DNA of 64,000 nt from the NCBI RefSeq assembly GCF_030019515.1, contig NZ_JASEEQ010000011.1, forward strand, positions 1 through 64,000, written 5' to 3'. Origin of the DNA: Nocardioides sp. (lineage in GTDB: Bacteria; Actinomycetota; Actinomycetes; Propionibacteriales; Nocardioidaceae). The position numbers and the translations under genes are program-made. The notes under the pieces are model-generated. The model made no database searches and was not told the DNA's origin. It saw only the letters and a program-made list of their open reading frames with translations. Of the stretch, positions 7,800 to 14,800 are shown piece by piece (position 1 is the first letter of the stretch; every line of letters begins with the position of its first letter).

Positions 7800-8804
7800 A
7801 TGTCACACGAGATCGAGACCCACGGCACGCAGGCCGCAGCCGTCTTCGCCCGCAAGGACGCCTGGCACCGCCTGGGCACCACCGTGCGCGACCGCGCGTT
7901 CACCGCCGAGGAGGCCATGAGGCTCGGCCACCTGGGCGGCTGGGACGTCCGCAAGTTGCCGCTCACCACCGCCGAGGTCAGCGAGGGCGGCGTCACCCCG
8001 ATCGAGGTCCCCGGCTTCGCTACGGTGCGCACCAACCCGTTCACCGGAGCACCCGAGGCGCTCGGCGTCGTAGGCGGCGGCTACACCCCGCTGCAGAACG
8101 AGGACCACGCCGAGTTCCTGAACCTGCTGGCCGACGAGTCGGGCGCGATCTTCGACACCGCCGGGTCGCTGCGCGGCGGGCGGCAGGTGTTCATCACGAT
8201 GCAGCTGCCGGACTCGCTCACGGTCGGCGGTACCGACCGCGTCGACCTCAACATCGCCGCGCTCAACAGCCACGACGGCACCAGCGCGTTCCGCGTCCTC
8301 GTCACCCCGGTCCGCGTCGTCTGCGCGAACACTCAGAGCGCGGCCCTGCGCAACCACGAGTCGTCGTTCTCGATCCGGCACACCCGCAACGCCAAGGCCG
8401 CCGTGCAGGCCGCCCGCGACGCGCTCGGGCTGACCTTCACCTACGTCGACGCGTTCCAGGTCGAGGCCGAGCGGCTGATCCAGCAGACCATGACCGACGC
8501 CGCGTTCGACGCCCTGATCGACGCCACGTTCGGCAAGGCCGAGGCGAACGCCACCAAGCGAGTCCGCGAGACCGAGCGCCGTCGCCGCTCCCGACTGCAC
8601 TGGCTGTTCGCCGACGCCGACACCCAGGCCGGCATCCGCGACACCGCGTGGGCCGGCTACCAGGCCGTGGCTGAGTACGTCGACCACTACGCCCCGGTCC
8701 GCACCAAGGGTGACGAGCACACCGCCCGCGCCACGCGCGTGCTCACCAGCGACGACCCCGACCGGATCAAGCGCCGCGCCTGGACCGCGCTCGCCCCGGC
8801 CTGA
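7800..8804 (+). CDS. DUF932 phage/plasmid-like protein
   Basis: This 334-residue protein belongs to the DUF932 family, found in phages and plasmids and without an established activity. Typical features are the N-terminal DAWHRLGT segment, the repeated VVGGGYTPLQNEDHAEFLN, LRGGRQVFITMQLP, and RVLVTPVRVVCANTQSAAL, all conserved in the family. GGGAGG precedes the ATG. It leads a run of six small genes downstream. In other conjugative elements, genes in this position often enter the recipient early; whether that is so here depends on where the transfer origin lies. Confidence 0.85.
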   Translation: MSHEIETHGTQAAAVFARKDAWHRLGTTVRDRAFTAEEAMRLGHLGGWDVRKLPLTTAEVSEGGVTPIEVPGFATVRTNPFTGAPEALGVVGGGYTPLQNEDHAEFLNLLADESGAIFDTAGSLRGGRQVFITMQLPDSLTVGGTDRVDLNIAALNSHDGTSAFRVLVTPVRVVCANTQSAALRNHESSFSIRHTRNAKAAVQAARDALGLTFTYVDAFQVEAERLIQQTMTDAAFDALIDATFGKAEANATKRVRETERRRRSRLHWLFADADTQAGIRDTAWAGYQAVAEYVDHYAPVRTKGDEHTARATRVLTSDDPDRIKRRAWTALAPA

Positions 8805-8880
8805 CCGTTCCGCCAGTTCCTCCGGTGGCGGGCTGAGACCCCGAGTCCGGCCCGCCACCGGCCCAACCGAAGGAGGAGCC

Positions 8881-9177
8881 ATGACCGACACGACCACCCA
8901 CGCCAGCGCCGCCCCGACGACGCCCGACAGCACGCCGGTGGAGTGGCACACCGCAGACGCCGACGACCGCTGGCCGGGCCGCTGGACCGCGCACACCGCC
9001 AGCGTCCACGCGCACGGGCGCACGTACCTGATCCGGATCACGCCCGGCGACCACGCGACCTACCTCGCCCCGGGGCTCTACGCCGACATCGACGGCGGCT
9101 ACGGGCAGCACTGGGCGATCAACACCCGCACGCTCGACGAGGCCAAGCGCCGCGCAGTCGAGGACGTCCTGCGATGA
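8881..9177 (+). CDS. Small uncharacterised protein (98 residues)
   Basis: The protein has a Thr/Ala-rich N-terminal leader, then a compact domain with RWTAHTASVHAHGRTYLI, PGDHATYLAPGLYADIDG and a C-terminal helix DEAKRRAVEDVLR. AAGGAGG lies just ahead of the ATG, and the stop overlaps the next ATG. It is the first of six chained small genes. No family is recognised. Confidence 0.75.
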   Translation: MTDTTTHASAAPTTPDSTPVEWHTADADDRWPGRWTAHTASVHAHGRTYLIRITPGDHATYLAPGLYADIDGGYGQHWAINTRTLDEAKRRAVEDVLR

Positions 9178-9413
9178 GCCAGCCGACCACCACGCCCGCC
9201 GACGTCGAGGCCAGCGCCGCCAAGGACCGACACACGCTCAGCGAGACGGCCTGCGACCTGATCGTCATCGAGCACCGGCTGCGCGACGTACGCCGCTGGA
9301 CCCCCGAGACCGCCCGCACCCACCTGGACGCGGCCCTGGCCAGCGTCGCCACGGCGCTGGACGCCCTGCACGCCGAGCACACCCACCGCACCACCGAACA
9401 GGAGCAGTCATGA
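9174..9413 (+). CDS. Small helical protein (79 residues)
   Basis: The product is almost entirely helical by appearance, with DLIVIEHRLRDVRRW and LDAALASVATALDALHAEH suggesting an antiparallel helix pair. ATGA overlaps at both ends bind it into the small-gene chain. No family is recognised. Confidence 0.7.
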   Translation: MSQPTTTPADVEASAAKDRHTLSETACDLIVIEHRLRDVRRWTPETARTHLDAALASVATALDALHAEHTHRTTEQEQS

Positions 9414-9709
9414 CCAACGACGCCGCTTCAACCACGACGGTGATCAGCGAGCGCGACCAGCGCCGCATCCGAGCCGCCATGTCCGCGATGCCCTACGCCG
9501 CCACCGAGCGGGTGCCCAAGCCGTGGGTCGCGATGGGCGATGCCGTCGACGCCGATGCCGTGGTGGCCTTCCTCCACGGGCTCGCGGAAGTCCTGGGCGA
9601 GGTCGCCGCCGAGAGCGACAAGCACCGGCGCCGACTGTTCTCCCTCGAGGCCGACGTGGAGGCGTTCCGCCGCCTCATCGGCACCGCGCCCGCCGAGGTG
9701 ACCCCGTGA
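9410..9709 (+). CDS. Small uncharacterised protein (99 residues)
   Basis: It begins MTNDAASTTTVISERDQRRI and has a mid-segment YAATERVPKPWVAMGDAVDA followed by two helices. The stop overlaps the next GTG (GTGA). The composition suggests a soluble protein that may dimerise by its C-terminal helix. No family is recognised. Confidence 0.7.
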   Translation: MTNDAASTTTVISERDQRRIRAAMSAMPYAATERVPKPWVAMGDAVDADAVVAFLHGLAEVLGEVAAESDKHRRRLFSLEADVEAFRRLIGTAPAEVTP

Positions 9710-9948
9710 GCGCGCACATCGAGTGGCTGGCCGCTCGGGAGACCAGCGTCCAGGTGTTCACCCCGGGCGAGGACTGGGTGGGTGCCGGTGAGCATCGTCA
9801 GCCGGTGCTGACGCTGGCCGGTGACGACGTGGTGGCGATTCAGGGCACGCCCGCCGAGTTGCGGGCGCTGGCCGCCCGGATCACCGCCGTGGCGACCGCC
9901 GCATCGGGACGCCTCGACCTCGCCGCTCGGGAGGGCCAGCCCGCATGA
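9706..9948 (+). CDS. Small uncharacterised protein (80 residues)
   Basis: Beginning VSAHIEWLAARETSVQVFTP, this looks like a small alpha/beta domain with a TPAELRALAARITAVATAA helix. The GTG start overlaps the previous stop, and the stop overlaps the next ATG. No family is recognised. Confidence 0.65.
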   Translation: MSAHIEWLAARETSVQVFTPGEDWVGAGEHRQPVLTLAGDDVVAIQGTPAELRALAARITAVATAASGRLDLAAREGQPA

Positions 9949-10295
9949 GCGACGACGCCACCATGCGCGCCCTGGAGGCACGCGCCACCCCCGGCCCCTG
10001 GACTCCGGACGGTGACAAGATCCGCGCCACCGCCGCCGACGCCCTGCTGCCCGACAACATCCTCGTGCCCTACTACACCGGCCACGACCACAGGCTTGGC
10101 CTCAAGACCACCGGCCACGCCGCCGACGTCGAGTTCATCGCCGCCGCCCGTGACGCGCTCCCCGACCGCCTCGACCGACTCGACCGCATCCGCGACCTTC
10201 ACGCCAAGTGGGGCGAGCAGTCGCCCGAGGACGCTGACGGCTACCTCGACCTGTGGGAGACACTCGGGCGGCTCCTGGACGGGGAACCCGCGTGA
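9945..10295 (+). CDS. Small phage/plasmid-type protein (116 residues)
   Basis: The N-terminal motif ARATPGPW occurs in many small phage and plasmid proteins of unknown role. After it come VPYYTGHDHRLG, HAADVEFIAAARDALPDRLD and a C-terminal helix. The pattern (A)DVEFIAAAR with TPGPW is a common pairing in phage hypothetical proteins. It is chained by overlaps to both neighbours. Confidence 0.7.
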   Translation: MSDDATMRALEARATPGPWTPDGDKIRATAADALLPDNILVPYYTGHDHRLGLKTTGHAADVEFIAAARDALPDRLDRLDRIRDLHAKWGEQSPEDADGYLDLWETLGRLLDGEPA

Positions 10296-10561
10296 GCGTC
10301 CACGCCCTGCCCGCCTACCAGTCCGCGTACTTCACCTGCGACTTCATCGGAGGGAAGCCCGGGCACCGTTCAGCCTGTCGCGCCGCCACCACGGTGCGGC
10401 TGGACCAAGGCGACCTGTTCCTCACCGCCGATTGGGCCGACCCCCCGGAGGGGTGGATCAGCCACGACGGCGGGCACCTGTGCCCCGACCACACCGCGCG
10501 CGTCCCCAAGGACGGGCAGGTCTCCTCTCTCACCTTCCACACCACCGCTCACGAGGCGTGA
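10292..10561 (+). CDS. Small uncharacterised protein with Cys/His pairs (89 residues)
   Basis: Last gene of the small-gene chain, starting at a GTG that overlaps the previous stop. It has three cysteines and several histidines (CDFIGG, HRSACRAATTV, GGHLCPDH) that could bind a metal, and EGWISHDGGHLCPDH resembles zinc-ribbon-like fragments seen in small phage proteins. Its stop lies inside the arm of a 15-bp terminator stem shared with the convergent gene. Confidence 0.7.
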   Translation: MSVHALPAYQSAYFTCDFIGGKPGHRSACRAATTVRLDQGDLFLTADWADPPEGWISHDGGHLCPDHTARVPKDGQVSSLTFHTTAHEA

Positions 10562-10609
10562 CCCTGTGGTGAGCGCGGCACCTCCCGCAGCCGCCTCACC
10601 ACAGGGTCA
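10559..10609. terminator. Shared bidirectional terminator, 15-bp perfect stem
   Basis: TGACCCTGTGGTGAG (10559-10573) pairs exactly with CTCACCACAGGGTCA (10595-10609). Each arm contains the stop codon of one of two convergent genes, so a single hairpin terminates both transcripts. Confidence 0.75.
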
Positions 10610-11135
10610 GCTGGTCCCCTAGCAGCTCCTGGAGCCGCGCGAGGTCGTCGGCCACCAGCTGCGGGTTCTCACGCGCGAGGTCGCGCAGTTCCCGTGCCCG
10701 CTTACGTGGCCCGCGCGGGTCGGCCAGCGGGCTATAGGGCAGCCGCCGCTGCACGGACCACTCCCGGCGGTTCTGCGCCGCGCTCGACACCACGACATGT
10801 TTCGGTGCGATCCGCTGGCACAGCGGGTTGTGACACCGATGCCCGAGCAGCCGCGCCTCCGCGAGCGCGTCCACCCCGTTCATCACCGCGAACGCGAACC
10901 GGTGCGCGATGATCACCCGCCCCGGCGCGTACCAGAACCGGCCATGCCCGCCGCCGTCCGTGCGCTCACGATCAGACCGACCGGACACCGCACCGGTCCA
11001 CCACAGGCACTCGCTCCCCGGCACCGTGGCAACCTTCGCCCGGTACCGCGCCAGCACGCCCGGGTCGGCAATCGCCGCAGCGACCGCAGCGAGGCCGGCG
11101 TCATCCAGCCGACGAACCGGCACCCGCTCCCCCAC
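10596..11135 (-). CDS. HNH-like endonuclease domain protein
   Basis: The central part resembles HNH-type nucleases of phages and plasmids: CLWWTGA, GHGRFWYAPGRVIIAHRFAF, LLGHRCHNPLCQRIAPKHVV, and AAQNRREW. The Cys/His pairs (GHRCHNPLC) fit the metal and catalytic core, followed by a basic C-terminal helix region. The start is uncertain: the frame is open far upstream, but GTG at 11135 or 11123 limits overlap with the preceding gene. It may act as a homing-type nuclease, or as a nicking or recombination helper for the element; this is inference. Confidence 0.7.
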   Translation of the reverse strand: MGERVPVRRLDDAGLAAVAAAIADPGVLARYRAKVATVPGSECLWWTGAVSGRSDRERTDGGGHGRFWYAPGRVIIAHRFAFAVMNGVDALAEARLLGHRCHNPLCQRIAPKHVVVSSAAQNRREWSVQRRLPYSPLADPRGPRKRARELRDLARENPQLVADDLARLQELLGDQLTLW

Positions 11136-11511
11136 TCCCAGCACCGGCGACCGCCGCAGCGTCGCCCGCCTGCGCGCCGTCACGCTCGCCGCCCTGCTCG
11201 CTGCCGTCGTCGCCCTGGGACCCACTGGCGAGCCGCCGCAGCCGCGTCGCCTCGCGCACCGTCACCGTCTCGCCGCACCACTCGACGGCCTCGCCCAGCG
11301 ACAGGCCCTCCCGCTCGGTCAACTCCCGCAGCGCCTCACCGGCACGCTTCTCGGTCTCAGCCACCGCCGCATCGCGCTCACCGATCGCGACCATCACCCG
11401 CTCGGCCAGGCCGATCACCCGGCGCTCCCGCTCCTCCCGCTCCTTGCGCCGCTTCTCGGCCATCTCCCGCGCCGTACGCCGCGCCTGCTGCTTGATCGTC
11501 TGCTGACTCAT
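11101..11511 (-). CDS. Coiled-coil basic protein near relaxase
   Basis: This 136-residue protein starts with a highly charged stretch (KQQARRTAREMAEKRRKERE) predicted as a coiled coil, followed by an Ala/Glu helix, a segment EGLSLGEAVEWCGETVTVRE, and an Ala/Gly-rich disordered tail. A GAGGA site precedes the ATG. Its position divergent from the relaxase and near a candidate transfer origin suggests a relaxosome accessory or regulator, which is inference only. It shares the repeated promoter motif with the relaxase. Confidence 0.65.
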   Translation of the reverse strand: MSQQTIKQQARRTAREMAEKRRKEREERERRVIGLAERVMVAIGERDAAVAETEKRAGEALRELTEREGLSLGEAVEWCGETVTVREATRLRRLASGSQGDDGSEQGGERDGAQAGDAAAVAGAGSGGAGAGSSAG

Positions 11512-11549
11512 CCGGTCCTCACTCGTGTCGACATGGACTCTGACAGTCA

Positions 11550-11581
11550 CCTACGACATTTCCCGGTCCCCGAGCGATCAC
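11550..11581 (-). promoter_or_regulatory. Repeated bipartite promoter motif, HNH-operon copy
   Basis: Minus strand reads GTGATCGCTC, then TAGGTGACTG with 21 bases between GATCG and TAGG. It faces the coiled-coil and HNH genes and lies back to back with the relaxase copy. Confidence 0.65.
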
Positions 11582-11783
11582 CGAACCCCAGAAACCTTCA
11601 AAACCGCTCCCCCAGCGACCCAGCCCAACACCGTCCAGCCCAGCCGATCCGAACCCGACGCCCCAGCCGTCACCGACGCACCCCAGCGTCCCCCCAGATT
11701 TCCGCGAACTCCCAAGTGCCACACACCTAGTGCATTCCCGGTTCGCCGAATAGAAAGAACAGACGTAATTTCGCTGCGAAATT
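11582..11783. other. Intergenic region upstream of relaxase; candidate transfer origin
   Basis: No gene is seen. The region contains a C-rich, G-poor stretch (about 11600-11700), the 13-mer GAATAGAAAGAAC (11748-11760), which is the exact reverse complement of 6108-6120, and a perfect hairpin AATTTCG-ctg-CGAAATT (11767-11783) that abuts the promoter motif. Small inverted repeats beside the relaxase gene are typical of MobF transfer origins, so this is the best candidate here, but no nic site can be named. Confidence 0.4.
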
Positions 11784-11816
11784 GATCGTTCCCAGGCCCC
11801 GGTCGGACGTAGGTGC
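11782..11816 (+). promoter_or_regulatory. Repeated bipartite promoter motif, relaxase copy
   Basis: TTGATCG is followed after 21 bases by TAGGTGCC. The TAGG lies only 11 bases before the relaxase ATG, so the transcript may be leaderless. Confidence 0.6.
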
Positions 11817-11824
11817 CCGTGACG

Positions 11825-14800
11825 ATGAGCCTCCACAAGCTGACGGCCGGGTCGGGGTACGACTACCTGACCCGCCAGGTCGCAGCGATGGACGCCACCG
11901 ACAAGGGTCACGTCGGGCTCGCGAGCTACTACACCGAGAAGGGCGAGACTCCCGGCGTGTGGGTCGGGTCCGGCATGGCGGGCATCGAGGGCCTGAACGC
12001 CGGCGACATCGTGACCGCCGACCACATGTCGGCACTGTTCGGCGCCGGCCACCACCCCCTCGCAGACCAGCGGATCAAGGAGCTGGATCTGCGGGTCGGT
12101 CGCGCCGACGTCGCGAGCCCGACCGAGGCCGACTACAAGGCGGCCGCTCGTCTCGGTACCCCGTACAAGGTCTACGAGAACGACGTCAGCGCCTTCCGGG
12201 TCGAGGTCGCCAAGCGCCTCGCGGCCGTCAACGAGGTCGCCGGGCTGCCGGGCGACTGGCCGGTCCCCGCGCAGGAGCGGGCACGGATTCGCACCGAGGT
12301 CGGGCGTGACTTCTTCCGGGCCGAGCACGGCCGCGAGCCTGCCGACGCGCGCGAGCTCGCCGCCACGATCGCCAAGCACTCGCGGCCCAAGACCAACGCC
12401 GTGGCCGGATACGACCTCACCTTCTCGCCGGTGAAGAGTGTCTCGGTGCTGTGGGCACTGGCCGACCCCAAGACCGCCGCGGTCATCGAGCGCGCCCACC
12501 AGGCGGCGATCAAGGACGCGCTGCACTTCATCGAGACCAAGGCGCTGTTCACCCGCCAGGGCACCAACGGGATCCGCCAGGTCAACGTCCGCGGCCTGCT
12601 GGCCACGGCGTTCACCCACCGCGACTCCCGCGCCGGCGACCCGGATCTGCACACCCACGTCGCGGTCGCGAACAAGGTCCAGACCCTCGACGGGAAGTGG
12701 CTGGCGATCGACGGCCGGCTGCTCTACAAGGCCAAGGTCTCTGCCTCGGAGACCTACAACACTGCGCTCGAGCGGCACCTGGGCGACGCGCTGGGGGTGC
12801 GATTTGCGGAGCGCCCGAATCCCGACGCCCGGAAGCGGCCGGTGCGCGAGATCGTCGGCGTCGACCCCGACCTCAACCACCGCTTCTCCAAGCGCCGCGT
12901 CAGCGTCGAGGCCCGCCGCAAGGTGCTGGCCGCCGAGTTCCAGGCATCCCACGGACGCCCGCCGACACCGATCGAGACGCTGCAGCTGGCCCAGCGGGCC
13001 ACGCTGGAGACCCGCGACGCCAAGCACGAGCCGAGCTCGCTGGCCGAGCAGCGGGAGGCCTGGAACCGCGAGGCGGTCGAGGTCCTCGGCTCACCGCGAG
13101 GCCTCCAGCAGATGCTCCACGGCGCACTCAACCCGACCGCCGCCGCGACCGCCCCGGTCGCCGACGCGGCGTGGTTCGCCAAGATCAGCGATCGGATCGT
13201 GACGACGATGGAAGGCGGCCGCGCCACCTGGCAGTACTGGCACGTCTACGCCGAGGCCCAGCGCCAGGTGCGGGCCGCCAACGTGCCCACCGACCAGGTC
13301 AGCACCGTCGTCGGCCTGCTGGTCAGCGAGGTTCTCGACGGCCGCTCGGTCAGCATCACTCGCCCCTTCGACGAGATCTCCGAGCCGCCCGAGCTGCGCA
13401 AGCTGGACGGCGCCTCGGTCTACACCGTCGGCGGCGTCCACCTGTTCACCTCGAGCAAGGTCCTGGCCGCCGAAGAGCGCCTCGTGGAGGCCGCCGGCCG
13501 CCGCGACGGCTACGCGGTCGAAGAGCAGAACGTCGCCCTGGCTCTCCTGGAGTCCGAAGCCAACGGGGTCACCCTCAACGCCGGCCAGGCCACCTTGGTC
13601 AAGGAGATGGCCACCTCCGGCGCCCGGCTGCAGCTGGCGATCGCGCCCGCCGGCTCGGGCAAGACCACCGCGATGCGGGCGCTCGCCCAGGCCTGGACCG
13701 ACGGCGGCGGCAGTGTGATCGGCCTCGCCCCATCAGCCGCGGCCGCCGACGCCCTACGCCAGTCCATGGGCTCCCAGATCGACACCCAGACCGACACCCT
13801 CGCCAAACTCACCCACTCACTCGAGCAGTCCCAGGTCACCGGCGGCGAGGTGCCTGACTGGGTCGCCGGCATCGGCCCCCAGACGCTCGTGGTGATCGAC
13901 GAGGCCGGCATGGCCGACACGCTCTCCCTGGACATCGCCGTGCAGCACGTCCTCGAGCGCGGCGGCAGCGTCCGCCTGGTCGGCGACGACCAACAGCTCG
14001 CCGCGATCGGCGCCGGCGGCGTGCTGCGCGACATCCGCGCCACCCACGGCGCGCTGCAGCTGACCGAGCTCGTCCGGTTCACCGACCCGGCCGAAGGCGC
14101 CGCCTCGCTGGCGCTGCGCGAGGGCAAGGGCGAGGCGCTCGGGTTCTACCTCGACCGCGACCGGGTGCACGTGGGCGACCTGGCCACCATAACCGAGGAC
14201 GTGTTCGCGGCCTGGCAGGCCGACCGTGCAGCGGGGCTGGATGCAATCATGCTCGCCCCGACCCGCGAGCTGGTCAGCGAGCTCAACCAGCAGGCCCGCG
14301 CCCACCGACTCGAGGGGGCCGACCCCGCGAGGCCCGGCCCGGCCCGGCGCCTGGCCGACGGCAACGAGGCCAGCATCGGCGAGCTGATCATCACCCGCAC
14401 CAACGACCGCAAGCTGCGCACCTCGGCCACCGACTGGGTCAAGAACGGCGACCGGTGGACCGTCCTCGACCTCCACGAGGGCGGCGACCTGACCGTGCAG
14501 CACACCCAACACGGCCGCACCGTCCGCCTCCCCCAGGAGTACGTCGAGACCTCCACCGAGCTCGGCTACGCCTGCACCGTGCACACCGCCCAGGGCGTCA
14601 CCGCCGACACCATGCACGGGCTGGCCACCGGCAACGAGTCGCGCCAGCAACTCTACACGATGCTCACCCGAGGCAAGAGCGGCAACCACGTCTACCTCGA
14701 GGTCGTCGGGGACGGCGACCCGCACTCGGTGATCCACCCGACCCTGGTCCGCCCGCTCACCCCGACCGACATCCTCGAGTCGATGCTGGCCCGCGACGAC

